Positions 1 to 6,765 are shown, counted from the first letter of the stretch. The stretch: 11,485 nucleotides of DNA from Pseudomonadota bacterium (GCA_023413015.1 JAEZQR010000101.1:1-11485); one strand, 5' to 3'. A program made the numbers and translations. The notes: generated by a model not told the origin, from the letters alone.

Positions 1-22
1 GCTGGAAATCTGAGGCCCAACG

Positions 23-54
23 AAAACGGGCGGATGCCGGTGGCACCCGCCCGT
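23..54 (-). terminator. Intrinsic terminator of the phasin gene
   Basis: Positions 26-33 (ACGGGCGG) and 47-54 (CCGCCCGT) form a perfect 8-bp inverted repeat. An inner TGCC/GGCA stem (35-38/42-45) closes a 3-nt loop, with a single A/C mismatch between the two stems. Read on the minus strand, the hairpin ends in TTTT (26-23). It lies 25 bp past the phasin stop codon, so it fits a Rho-independent terminator for that gene. I see nothing else in positions 1-79. Confidence 0.85.
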
Positions 55-79
55 GATCTGATCCGGTAAGCCGATTGGC

Positions 80-541
80 TTAGCGGGTGACGGTCGCCGA
101 CTTGATACGGTCGGCGGCGAGCGCGGCGCGGTTCTGCAGCGGCTCGAACACCTCGCCCATCACCTTGAGCGACGTCTCGGTGACGCGCGACATCTCGGCG
201 ACGACGCCGTCGAAGTACGACTTGGCGTAGTCGTTCGAGGCGGCGAAGAACTCGTTCGGGGTCTTCGCGGCGGTCAGCGTGCGGACGGCGGCGGTGCCCT
301 CCTCGAGGTTCTTCTTCGAGAACTCGACGGCGCCCTGCGCCAGCGTCTCGAAGCCCTGCGCGGCGGCCTTGCCGGCCTGCACGAACGCCTCGATGTTGCC
401 GCGCGCGAATTCGTTCAGCTCGTCGAACGACTTCACGCCGCGATCCATCGCCTCGCGGGTGCGGCCGGCGGCCTGCTCGAACGCGGCCTGCGCCTGATTC
501 TTGACGGTGTCGGTGGTCTTTTCAGCGGTCTTGGTGGCCAT
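80..541 (-). CDS. phaP: Phasin family protein (PHA granule-associated)
   Basis: This 153-residue protein is rich in Ala, Glu and Lys and looks almost entirely helical, with no signal peptide or membrane segment. It matches the phasin_2 family: a Lys-rich N-terminus, a central AFEQAAGRTREAMDRGVKSF-like stretch, and the typical 'FFAASNDYAKSYFDGVVAEMS' type of segment in the second half (about residues 98-118). Phasins coat polyhydroxyalkanoate granules in the cytoplasm and control their size and number. The ATG at 541 is preceded by an AGGAAG ribosome-binding site at a normal distance. The gene has its own promoter with two flanking dyads (588-651) and an intrinsic terminator at 23-54, so it is probably a single-gene transcript. 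It lies downstream of the mutase gene on the same strand. The family call is firm. Granule binding is inferred, because no PHA synthase gene is in the window. Some alphaproteobacterial phasin-like proteins have no PHA role. Confidence 0.9.
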   Translation of the reverse strand: MATKTAEKTTDTVKNQAQAAFEQAAGRTREAMDRGVKSFDELNEFARGNIEAFVQAGKAAAQGFETLAQGAVEFSKKNLEEGTAAVRTLTAAKTPNEFFAASNDYAKSYFDGVVAEMSRVTETSLKVMGEVFEPLQNRAALAADRIKSATVTR

Positions 542-587
542 GATCGTCTTCCTCTATCCTCAAGCGGATAGCCGCAACGTCGACGGC

Positions 588-606
588 TATGCTGCGGTGC
601 AACATA
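588..606. promoter_or_regulatory. Dyad operator overlapping the phasin -10 (PhaR-like)
   Basis: The 19-mer TATGCTGCGGTGCAACATA has dyad symmetry TATG-n-TGC-nnn-GCA-n-CATA, with only the n positions unmatched. It overlaps the proposed -10 of the phasin promoter (601-606). Its core, CTGC-GGT-GCAA, differs by one base from the CTGC-N3-GCAG element I recall for PhaR repressors of PHA genes in alphaproteobacteria. Binding by PhaR is inferred, since no phaR gene is in the window. Confidence 0.6.
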
Positions 607-629
607 AACCTTCTGGCCTGATGTTTCAA
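601..629 (-). promoter_or_regulatory. Sigma70-type promoter of the phasin gene
   Basis: On the minus strand a -35 box TTGAAA (plus-strand 624-629) and a -10 box TATGTT (plus-strand 601-606) are separated by exactly 17 bp. This predicts a start near 594 and a leader of about 50 nt before the phasin ATG at 541. The -10 lies inside one dyad (588-606). The -35 sits 7 bp downstream of the other (637-651). Confidence 0.6.
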
Positions 630-636
630 GAATGTT

Positions 637-651
637 TTGTGCAGTGCACAA
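637..651. promoter_or_regulatory. Perfect 15-bp palindrome upstream of the phasin -35 (PhaR-like)
   Basis: TTGTGCAGTGCACAA is a perfect 7-bp inverted repeat around one central base. It contains TGC-AGT-GCA, the same TGC-N3-GCA core as the dyad at 588-606. The two centres are 47 bp apart and bracket the proposed promoter. It begins 15 bp after the mutase stop codon. A repressor site is the simplest reading, with the regulator (PhaR) inferred from the phasin context. Confidence 0.6.
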
Positions 652-666
652 TCAGGGCGGGCAGCC

Positions 667-2046
667 TCAATGTCCAGCTTCGACGGGTTCGACGCCGGAC
701 TGTTCGAGCTGGTGGTTGATCTCGGCGAGGAGGCGCTTCAAGGCGGCTTCGTTCTTGGCCTCGGCGCGGGCGACGAGCACGTCCTGAGTGTTCGAGGCGC
801 GCAGCAGCCACCAGCCGTCGGAGGTGTTGACGCGGGCGCCGTCGGTCTCGTTGACCTGCGCGCCTGAAGCGCGCAGCCGGTCGAGCACTTCGCGGACCAC
901 CTCGAACTTGCGCTCCTCCGAGCATTGGAAGCGCATCTCGGGCGTGTTCACCATCTCGGGCATCGCGTCGCGCAGCGCGGTCAAGGAGCCGCCGAGCTTC
1001 GAGACCGCGCGGATGAGGCGCACGGCGGCATAGAGCGCATCGTCGAAGCCGTAATAGTCGTGCGCGAAGAAGATGTGGCCGCTCATCTCGCCGGCGAGAG
1101 GGGAGTCCACCTCCTTCATCTTGGCCTTGATGAGCGAGTGGCCGGTCTTCCACATCAAGGGCTTGCCGCCGCGCGCCGCGACATGGTCGAACAGCGCCTG
1201 GGACGCCTTGACGTCGGCGATGATCGTGCCGCCCGGCACTTCCGAAAGCACCGATTCGGCCAGGATCATCAGCAGCTGGTCGCCCCAGACCACGCGGCCC
1301 TTGCCGTCGATCGCGCCGATGCGGTCGCCATCGCCGTCGAAGGCGATGCCGAAGTCGAGACCGCCGTCCGCCACCACCTTGCGCAGATCTACCAGATTGG
1401 CCTCGACCGTAGGATCAGGGTGGTGGTTCGGGAAGGTGCCGTCGATCTGGGTGTAGAGGAGCCTGTGCTCGCCGGGCAGCTTGGCGGCCAGCTTCTCGAG
1501 GATCTCGCCGGCCGCGCCGTTGCCGGCGTCCCAGCCGATCCTGAAGGCCTTGCCGTCGAAGTTCTGGAGCAGGCGGTCGACATACTGGTCCTTGATGTCG
1601 ACGCTCGTGACTTGGCCCTGGCCTTCCTCCCAGTCGCCGGCAGCGGCGAGCTCGCCGATGTTGCGGATGTCGGCGCCGTAGAAGGGGGCCGAGCCCAGCA
1701 TCATCTTGAAGCCGTTGTAGTCGGGCGGGTTGTGGCTGCCGGTGATCTGGATGCCGCCGTCGCACTGGAGCGCGTAGACCGCATAGTAGAGCATCGGCGT
1801 GGGCCCCAAGCCGATCCGCACCACGTCGCAGCCCGAGGCGGTCAGGCCGTCGACGAGCGCGGCCTCCAGCATCGGCGAGGACAGCCGACCGTCGTACCCC
1901 ACCGCGACCTTGCGGCCGCCGTTGCGGCGCACCCGCGTGCCGAAGCTCCGCCCGATCGCGCGGGCGTCGTCCGCGCCCAGCGTCTGGTCGATCACGCCCC
2001 GGATGTCATACTCGCGCAACGTGGTCGGATGGAAAATGTGCGACAT
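667..2046 (-). CDS. pgmG: Phosphomannomutase/phosphoglucomutase
   Basis: This 459-residue cytoplasmic enzyme of the alpha-D-phosphohexomutase superfamily interconverts the 1- and 6-phosphates of glucose and mannose through a phosphoserine. It feeds GDP-mannose and UDP/dTDP-glucose precursors for surface polysaccharides. All four active-site loops are visible: phosphoserine loop TGSHN (S104), metal-binding DGDGD (237-241), sugar-binding GEMSGH (319-324) and phosphate-binding RASNT (416-420). Spacing and length match Pseudomonas AlgC and sphingomonad PgmG. The residues after RASNT are QDV rather than the xPV/EP usual in the family. An ATG at 2046 with GGAG upstream starts the protein at the conserved N-terminal REYDIRG region (residues 11-17). 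It lies 95 bp downstream of the J-domain gene on the same strand, and I find no clear promoter or terminator in that gap. The symbol follows the sphingomonad gellan enzyme; algC or manB would be equally usable. Confidence 0.92.
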   Translation of the reverse strand: MSHIFHPTTLREYDIRGVIDQTLGADDARAIGRSFGTRVRRNGGRKVAVGYDGRLSSPMLEAALVDGLTASGCDVVRIGLGPTPMLYYAVYALQCDGGIQITGSHNPPDYNGFKMMLGSAPFYGADIRNIGELAAAGDWEEGQGQVTSVDIKDQYVDRLLQNFDGKAFRIGWDAGNGAAGEILEKLAAKLPGEHRLLYTQIDGTFPNHHPDPTVEANLVDLRKVVADGGLDFGIAFDGDGDRIGAIDGKGRVVWGDQLLMILAESVLSEVPGGTIIADVKASQALFDHVAARGGKPLMWKTGHSLIKAKMKEVDSPLAGEMSGHIFFAHDYYGFDDALYAAVRLIRAVSKLGGSLTALRDAMPEMVNTPEMRFQCSEERKFEVVREVLDRLRASGAQVNETDGARVNTSDGWWLLRASNTQDVLVARAEAKNEAALKRLLAEINHQLEQSGVEPVEAGH

Positions 2047-2141
2047 CGGCAGCTCCGGCTAAGCGTTGTTACGGGCGCGCAATTAGCCGACGCCAATCAG
2101 CAGGGCGAGTGACCAAATGCGCGGGTATGAACGGCCCGATG

Positions 2142-2423
2142 CTAAGACGCGTTCGGCGGCCTGCGGTTCAATGCGGCGAGCAGCACGTCCCGGGCGGTGT
2201 TCACGCGGTGGGTGAGCTCGGCGGTGCCGCCCTTGTCGGGATGGACCTGCGCGATCAGCCGGCGGTGCGCCGCGCGAACCTGCTCGGCATCGGCTTCCGA
2301 CGAGACGCCAAGCACGGCGCGCGCCTCATCGAGGCCCATCGCGTCGCGCTTCGGCTTCAGCTGGCCGGTGAAGTAGAGGTAGGCGAGGATCGCCAGCCCA
2401 AAGAGCAGCAGGAACTTGATCAC
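2142..2423 (-). CDS. Membrane-anchored J-domain (DnaJ-like) protein
   Basis: A 93-residue protein with an N-terminal hydrophobic segment (about residues 2-18, IKFLLLFGLAILAYLYF) followed by a C-terminal J domain. The HPD motif that stimulates Hsp70 (DnaK) ATPase is at 61-63, within QVHPDKGG. There is no Gly/Phe-rich region or zinc-finger domain, so the layout resembles TIM14/Pam18-type J proteins rather than DnaJ. I prefer the GTG start at 2423. It overlaps the mipZ stop as GTGA (4 bp), the usual sign of translational coupling, and places the membrane segment at the very N-terminus. An ATG at 2453 would add ten residues (MGSDAPGSGG) and lengthen the overlap to 34 bp. It would act at the inner membrane, with the J domain probably cytoplasmic and recruiting DnaK. 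The client is unknown. Confidence 0.85.
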   Translation of the reverse strand: MIKFLLLFGLAILAYLYFTGQLKPKRDAMGLDEARAVLGVSSEADAEQVRAAHRRLIAQVHPDKGGTAELTHRVNTARDVLLAALNRRPPNAS

Positions 2424-3220
2424 GCCACCGCTGCCTGGGGCATCGCTTCCCACATCGGCAAGCTCAGGCTGGCGATCAGCTCACGCAGCTCGGCGCGTGC
2501 CGCCACATGGCTCATGCTCTTGTCCTCGATCGCTGCGGTATCGAGCAGGGTCAGGCCCTTCGGGAACAGCTCGCGGTAGATGACGCGCTCCGACAGGCCG
2601 GGCACGACGCGGAAACCGATGCGCTTCGACAGCTCCTCGAGCGCACCGCCGACGCGCTTGCGGTTGCGCGCCTCGAGCGTCGACAGGCGGTTGCGCAGCA
2701 CCACCCAGTCAACCGTGCCGCCGTCGATCTTGGCGCGCGCCTTGCGGGCGTCCCACACCAGCTCGGCATAGAAGCTCGGCCGCTTCACCTTGAAGGTCTC
2801 GGCATCGACCTGGCCGATGAGGTCGAAATCGACGAAACTGTCATTCAAGGGCGTGATCAGCGTGTCGGCGGCCGCCATCGCGGTACGGCCGAGCACGCTG
2901 TCGCGGCCCGGCGTGTCGATCACCACCGCATCCTTGGTCCGCACGAACGCCGCGACCTGCGCGATCAGCCGTTCGCGGTCGCTGTCGGGCGTCTCGTCGG
3001 CGATCACCGCCGTTTCCGGGGTCGGCAGCGTGATCCCGCGGTTCTTGGCGAACGCGTCGCGGTTCTCGATGTAGCGCGCGAAGGTGCGCTGCCGGGCATC
3101 GAGGTCGATCGCGCCGACACTGAAGCCCGCATGCGCGAGCGCCACCGCGAGGTGCACCGCGGTCGTCGACTTGCCCGTTCCGCCCTTCTCGTTGCCGAGA
3201 ACGATTACATGCGCCGTCAT
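2420..3220 (-). CDS. mipZ: Division-plane positioning ATPase MipZ
   Basis: This 266-residue ParA/MinD-superfamily ATPase is recognisable along its length as the Caulobacter MipZ orthologue. It has a deviant Walker A (NEKGGTGKST, residues 10-19), IDLDARQRT in the switch region, IDTPGRDS (Walker B/switch II), NDSFVDFD, DWVVLRNRLSTLEARNRKR and VIYRELFPKGLTLLD. In Caulobacter, MipZ forms a gradient from ParB-bound poles and blocks FtsZ assembly there, confining division to midcell. The ATG at 3220 gives MTAHVIVLGNEKGG, matching the family N-terminus. The reading frame stays open to 4000, but that part is antisense to panC. It is divergent from panC, with an 81-bp shared intergenic region, and overlaps the downstream J-domain gene by 4 bp. 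Confidence 0.95.
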   Translation of the reverse strand: MTAHVIVLGNEKGGTGKSTTAVHLAVALAHAGFSVGAIDLDARQRTFARYIENRDAFAKNRGITLPTPETAVIADETPDSDRERLIAQVAAFVRTKDAVVIDTPGRDSVLGRTAMAAADTLITPLNDSFVDFDLIGQVDAETFKVKRPSFYAELVWDARKARAKIDGGTVDWVVLRNRLSTLEARNRKRVGGALEELSKRIGFRVVPGLSERVIYRELFPKGLTLLDTAAIEDKSMSHVAARAELRELIASLSLPMWEAMPQAAVA

Positions 3221-3257
3221 TTCGCCCCACCACCGAAACGCTTGATTTATCGGGCTG

Positions 3258-3286
3258 TGTTTCCGACAGGGGAGGCGCACTGTCAA
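3258..3286 (-). promoter_or_regulatory. Candidate mipZ promoter in the mipZ/panC divergent region
   Basis: The 81-bp gap between mipZ and panC (3221-3301) holds a consensus -35, TTGACA, on the minus strand (plus-strand TGTCAA, 3281-3286). The hexamer 17 bp downstream is GAAACA, a poor -10 match, so only the -35 is convincing. I find no good plus-strand promoter for panC in the same gap. The start site could lie elsewhere. Confidence 0.3.
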
Positions 3287-3301
3287 TCGAAGAGCCCATT
3301 C

Positions 3302-4156
3302 ATGCCGATGCCGATCGTCCGCACCGTCAGCGACCTGCGCGCAACCGTCGCGGTTTGGCGGCGCGCCGGCGAGCGTGTCGCGCTGGTACCGACGATGGGC
3401 GCGCTCCACGGCGGCCACCTCGCGCTTGTCGAGGAAGGTCGGCGGCGTGCGGACCGGGTGATCGCCACCATCTTTGTTAACCCGAAGCAGTTTGGCGCCA
3501 ACGAGGATCTCGACCGCTATCCCCGCCAGGAGGCGGCAGATGCTGCCGCGCTCGAACAGACCGGCTGCGACCTGCTGTTCGCGCCGACGGTCGCGGAAAT
3601 ATATCCGAACGGCTTCGCGACGGCGGTCAGCGTTGCCGGCGTCACCGCCGACCTCGACGGTGCGGCGCGGCCGGGCCATTTCGACGGCGTCGCGACGGTA
3701 GTGACCAAGCTGCTCAACCAGGCGCAGGCCGACGTCGCGATCTTCGGCGAGAAGGATTACCAGCAGCTGCTGACGATCAGGCGGCTGGCGCGCGACCTCG
3801 ACATCCCGACTGAGATCGTCGGCCACCCCACCCAGCGCGATGCCGACGGCTTGGCGCTGTCGTCGCGCAACGCCTATCTGTCGGCCGACGAGCGGACGCG
3901 AGCGGCCGAACTCCCCCGCGCCATGGAAGCGGCCCGGGCCGCGATCGAGGCGGGCGAGGGCGTCGCCCAGGCGCTGGCCGCCGCTGTCGACCGGCTGCAA
4001 CGGGCCGGCTTCGGGCCCATCGACTATGTCGAGCTGCGCGATGCCGAGACGCTCAAGCCGATACCGGCTTTGGATCGCCCGGCGCGCTTGCTGGCAGCCG
4101 CCCGGCTCGGCAAGACCCGCCTGATCGACAATATGGCCGTTAACCGTCCGTTATGA
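3302..4156 (+). CDS. panC: Pantothenate synthetase
   Basis: This 284-residue enzyme joins D-pantoate and beta-alanine using ATP to make pantothenate, the precursor of coenzyme A, in the cytoplasm. It carries the family signatures in order: PTMGALHGGH (30-39, HIGH-like nucleotide site), IFVNPKQFGANEDLDRYPR (57-75), FGEKDYQQL (148-156) and RDADGLALSSRN (179-190, KMSKS-like loop). Length matches the usual 280-290 residues. The usual PTMGALHEGH has Gly instead of Glu here. The ATG at 3302 has GAAGAG upstream. An in-frame ATG two codons later (3308) is possible. The frame extends upstream to 2507, but that part is antisense to mipZ. It is divergent from mipZ and followed after 41 bp by the SEL1-like gene, probably in one transcript. 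No panB or panD is in the window. Confidence 0.95.
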   Translation: MPMPIVRTVSDLRATVAVWRRAGERVALVPTMGALHGGHLALVEEGRRRADRVIATIFVNPKQFGANEDLDRYPRQEAADAAALEQTGCDLLFAPTVAEIYPNGFATAVSVAGVTADLDGAARPGHFDGVATVVTKLLNQAQADVAIFGEKDYQQLLTIRRLARDLDIPTEIVGHPTQRDADGLALSSRNAYLSADERTRAAELPRAMEAARAAIEAGEGVAQALAAAVDRLQRAGFGPIDYVELRDAETLKPIPALDRPARLLAAARLGKTRLIDNMAVNRPL

Positions 4157-4170
4157 TCTAGGCCCGAAGT

Positions 4171-4187
4171 TCCCCACGTTCTGGGGA
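4171..4187 (+). promoter_or_regulatory. Hairpin covering the Shine-Dalgarno of the SEL1-like gene
   Basis: TCCCC (4171-4175) is complementary to GGGGA (4183-4187) across a 7-nt loop. The right arm is part of GGGGAGGA, the ribosome-binding site of the gene starting at 4198. In a panC read-through mRNA this would partly sequester the site. The stem is short, and the effect is inferred. Confidence 0.35.
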
Positions 4188-4197
4188 GGACGGGGAC

Positions 4198-4494
4198 ATG
4201 GGTTATAGCGAAGCGACGCAGCCTCGGCTGATCGACGAGCGTCTGGCGCAGGCGCGCTGCGGCAGCGCCGAGGCCTGCTACGAACTGGGCGTCGACTATT
4301 CGGTCGGGCGCCACGGCGTCGAGATCGACCTGATCGAGGCGCACAAATGGTTCAACCTCGCCGCGATGGCCGGCCACCGGCAGGCGCTTGCGGACCGTGC
4401 CGAAGTGGCGGCCGAGATGTCGGCGTGGGAGATCGCCGAGGCGCAGCGACAGGCACGCGCCTGGCTCGCCGGCGCGATGCCGCTCGCGGCCTGA
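4198..4494 (+). CDS. Small SEL1-like repeat protein
   Basis: A 98-residue soluble protein without signal peptide. It contains one or two SEL1-like (TPR-related) helical repeats at about residues 20-65: 'AEACYELGVDYSVGR...' followed by '...DLIEAHKWFNLAAMAGH', with the typical A-x-KWFxLAAxxGH end of a SEL1 unit. The tail (66-98) is a further Ala/Arg-rich helix. SEL1 repeats mediate protein-protein contacts. No catalytic residues are visible and the partner is unknown. The ATG at 4198 has GGAGGA 7 nt upstream. It follows panC by 41 bp without an obvious terminator, so co-transcription is likely. The family assignment is fairly sure; the function is unknown. Confidence 0.8.
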   Translation: MGYSEATQPRLIDERLAQARCGSAEACYELGVDYSVGRHGVEIDLIEAHKWFNLAAMAGHRQALADRAEVAAEMSAWEIAEAQRQARAWLAGAMPLAA

Positions 4495-4505
4495 ATTCGA
4501 CCGCA

Positions 4506-4530
4506 AGCGCCGGAGTGCGGGCGCGGCGCT
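4506..4530 (+). terminator. Possible hairpin terminator after the SEL1-like gene
   Basis: AGCGCCG (4506-4512) and CGGCGCT (4524-4530) form a perfect 7-bp GC-rich stem with an 11-nt loop, 11 bp after the SEL1-like stop codon and 50 bp before ada. There is no T-run after it, so it would be at best a weak or Rho-assisted terminator separating panC and the SEL1-like gene from ada. Confidence 0.35.
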
Positions 4531-4580
4531 GAACGCATAGGTCCTGCCGGGCGGATGAAAACCGCTTATAAGGAGGACCC

Positions 4581-5642
4581 ATGTCAGCATTCGAGACCGA
4601 GGCCGAGCGCTGGGAAGCGGTCGCGCACCGCGACACGGCGGCGGACGGCTGCTTCGTCTATTCGGTCGCGACGACGGGCGTCTACTGCCGGCCGTCGTGC
4701 CCGTCGCGCCCTGCGCGGCGCGAGAATGTCGCCTTCCATATCGATCCTGACGCTGCCGAGCGGGCCGGCTTCCGGCCGTGCAAGCGCTGCCGGCCCGACG
4801 AGATCGGCTTGGCCGAGCGGCACGCGCGCCTCGTCGCCGAAGCCTGCCGGCAGATCGACGAAGCCGAAACGGCGCCGAGCCTCGACGACCTGGCGTCGGG
4901 CGCCGGCCTGAGCCCCTTCCACTTCCACCGCCTGTTCAAGCGCCTGACCGGCGTCACGCCGAAGGCCTATGCCGCGGCACGCCGCGCCGAACGCGCGAGG
5001 ATCGAGCTGGCAGGCGCCGGCTCGGTGACGGAGGCGATCTACGGCGCCGGCTACAGCGGCAGCGGGCGCTTCTACGCCGAGGCGCCGGCCGTGCTCGGCA
5101 TGACGCCCTCGGCGTTTCGCAAGGGCGGGGACCGGGCGCAAATCCGCTTCGCGGTCGGCGTCTGCTCGTTGGGCCATGTGCTGGTGGCGGCGACCGAGAA
5201 GGGCATCTGCGCCATTCGCCTGGGCGACGATCCGCAGACCCTGCTCGAGGAGCTGCAGGACAGCTTCCCGAGGGCCGAACTGATCGGGGCCGATGCCGAT
5301 TTCGAGCGGACGGTTGCGACCGTCGTGGCGCATGTCGAGCAGCCGACCACGGCGCTCGACCTGCCGCTCGACGTGCGCGGCACCGCCTTCCAGCGCCGCG
5401 TGTGGGAAGCGCTTCGGGCCATTCCGGCGGGCCGCACGATGAGCTACGCCGATGTGGCGGCGGCGATCGGCGCGCCGTCCGCCGTGCGGGCGGTGGCCGG
5501 CGCGTGCGCGGCGAATTCGCTGGCGCTGGCGATCCCCTGCCACCGCGTGGTGCGCACCGACGGCTCGCTGTCCGGCTACCGCTGGGGCGTCGAGCGCAAG
5601 CGCGAACTGCTCGCGCGCGAGGCGGTCAGTCGCTCCGCCTGA
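4581..5642 (+). CDS. ada: Ada: methylphosphotriester/O6-methylguanine-DNA methyltransferase and regulator
   Basis: This 353-residue protein repairs alkylated DNA by irreversible methyl transfer to its own cysteines and, once methylated, activates adaptive-response genes. The N-terminal zinc domain has C36, C40, C67 and C70 (GVYCRPSC...RPCKRCRPDE), matching E. coli C38/C42/C69/C72. An AraC-type helix-turn-helix domain follows, with the first helix-turn-helix at about 100-130 and the second at about 145-180. The C-terminal methyltransferase domain has the acceptor motif IPCHRVV with C320 (C321 in E. coli). All catalytic residues are intact and length matches the full bifunctional form. The start at 4581 has a strong AAGGAGG site. 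I see no E. coli-type Ada box (AAAGCGCA) in 4495-4580. The 3' end overlaps the convergent FemAB-like gene by 17 bp. Confidence 0.95.
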   Translation: MSAFETEAERWEAVAHRDTAADGCFVYSVATTGVYCRPSCPSRPARRENVAFHIDPDAAERAGFRPCKRCRPDEIGLAERHARLVAEACRQIDEAETAPSLDDLASGAGLSPFHFHRLFKRLTGVTPKAYAAARRAERARIELAGAGSVTEAIYGAGYSGSGRFYAEAPAVLGMTPSAFRKGGDRAQIRFAVGVCSLGHVLVAATEKGICAIRLGDDPQTLLEELQDSFPRAELIGADADFERTVATVVAHVEQPTTALDLPLDVRGTAFQRRVWEALRAIPAGRTMSYADVAAAIGAPSAVRAVAGACAANSLALAIPCHRVVRTDGSLSGYRWGVERKRELLAREAVSRSA

Positions 5643-6759
5643 ACGGCGACATCTCGCCCAGGGCCTCGATCTCCTCGGTCACCGCCTCGCGCTCGGCTTG
5701 CAGGAAGCTGGCGATCGCGCTCCGCAAGCCGGGATGGGCGATATAGTGGGCGGAATAGGTGGGCGTCGGGAGATAGCCGCGGGCGAGCTTGTGCGCGCCC
5801 TGCGCCCCGGCCTCGACACGCTTCAGACCGCGGGCGATGGCGGCATCGATCGCCTGATAATAGCAGAGCTCGAAGTGGAGGAAGGGCACCTCCTCGATGC
5901 TGCCCCAGTAGCGGCCGTAGAGCGTATCGGCGCCGATCAGGTTGAGCGCCCCGGCGACGTAGCGGCCGTTCCTCTTCGCGAGGATGAGCAGCACGCGGTC
6001 GGCCAGCCGCTCTGACAGCAGCGAGAAGAAGGCACGGGTGAGATAGGGGCGCCCCCACTTCCGCGAGCCGGTGTCCTGATAGAAGGTCCAGAACACATCC
6101 CAATGCGCCTCGGTGATCGCAGCGCCGGTCAGATGCTCGACCTCGATCCCGCTTTCGAGCGCCGCGGCGCGCTCCTTGCGGAGCGCCTTGCGCTTGCGCG
6201 AGGCGAGATCGGCGAGGAAATCGTCGAAGCTGCCGTAGCCGCGGTTCTCCCAGTGGAACTGCTGGTCGGTGCGGATCAGCCAGCCGGCCGCCTCGAAATT
6301 GCCGACCTGCTCGGGGGCAATGAAGGTGGCGTGCGCCGAGGACAGGTCGAACTGGGCGACGACGGCTTCGGCTGCGGCGATCAAGGTCGGGGCGAGCGCC
6401 GGATCGCGCAGCAGCAGGCGCGGCCCCGGCGCCGGGGTGAAGGGCACCGCGATCTGGAGCTTGGGATAATAGCGCCCGCCCGCGCGCTCGAACGCGTCCG
6501 CCCAGGCATGGTCGAAGACATATTCGCCGAGGCTGTGCGACTTGAGATAGGCGGGGACGATCCCGCCCGGCCGCCCGTCATCGCCATCGACGACGAGGTG
6601 GGCGGGCCCCCAGCCGGTCTTGGCGGTCGCGCTTCCCGAATCCTCGAGCGCGGTGATGAAGGCATGGCCGACGAAGGGATTGGCGGTGCCGGCGCAGGCA
6701 TCCCAGTCCGCGCCGCTGACGTCGTTCGCGCTCGTGAGAAGGCGTGCGGTCGCCGCCAC
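5626..6759 (-). CDS. FemAB/GNAT-like protein (DUF482, COG3146 family)
   Basis: A 377-residue protein of the 'peptidoglycan biosynthesis/recognition' FemAB-like group within the GNAT fold. Recognisable segments are NPFVGHAFITALEDSGS (27-43), SRKRKALRKERA (188-199), KWGRPYLTRAFF (234-245), YGRYWGS (281-287) and GAQGAHKLARGYLP (318-331); the last is strongly conserved in the family. No signal peptide or membrane segment. These proteins are predicted acyl/aminoacyl transferases whose substrate is not established, so I give no specific reaction. The start is GTG at 6759, 6 bp after the stop of the phosphodiesterase gene. The 3' end overlaps ada convergently by 17 bp. It is the last gene of the minus-strand run from 8962. 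Confidence 0.88.
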   Translation of the reverse strand: MAATARLLTSANDVSGADWDACAGTANPFVGHAFITALEDSGSATAKTGWGPAHLVVDGDDGRPGGIVPAYLKSHSLGEYVFDHAWADAFERAGGRYYPKLQIAVPFTPAPGPRLLLRDPALAPTLIAAAEAVVAQFDLSSAHATFIAPEQVGNFEAAGWLIRTDQQFHWENRGYGSFDDFLADLASRKRKALRKERAAALESGIEVEHLTGAAITEAHWDVFWTFYQDTGSRKWGRPYLTRAFFSLLSERLADRVLLILAKRNGRYVAGALNLIGADTLYGRYWGSIEEVPFLHFELCYYQAIDAAIARGLKRVEAGAQGAHKLARGYLPTPTYSAHYIAHPGLRSAIASFLQAEREAVTEEIEALGEMSPFRRSD

Positions 6760-6765
6760 GCCGGG

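Noticed and set aside
925..2112. 395-codon open frame on the plus strand
   Set aside because: Antisense to the hexose-phosphate mutase, whose active-site motifs are all intact. The translation is low-complexity Ala/Val/Arg/Asp, typical of a GC-rich shadow frame.
2507..3301. Upstream extension of the panC frame
   Set aside because: Antisense to mipZ. PanC homology begins at about 3302.
3221..4000. Upstream extension of the mipZ frame
   Set aside because: Antisense to panC. MipZ homology begins at the ATG at 3220.
4495..4580. TATAAG just before the ada ribosome-binding site as a -10, and an Ada box
   Set aside because: The TATAAG would put the transcription start at or beyond the ribosome-binding site. 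No AAAGCGCA-type box is present.
4584..5543. 319-codon minus-strand frame
   Set aside because: Antisense to ada, which has every catalytic cysteine in place.
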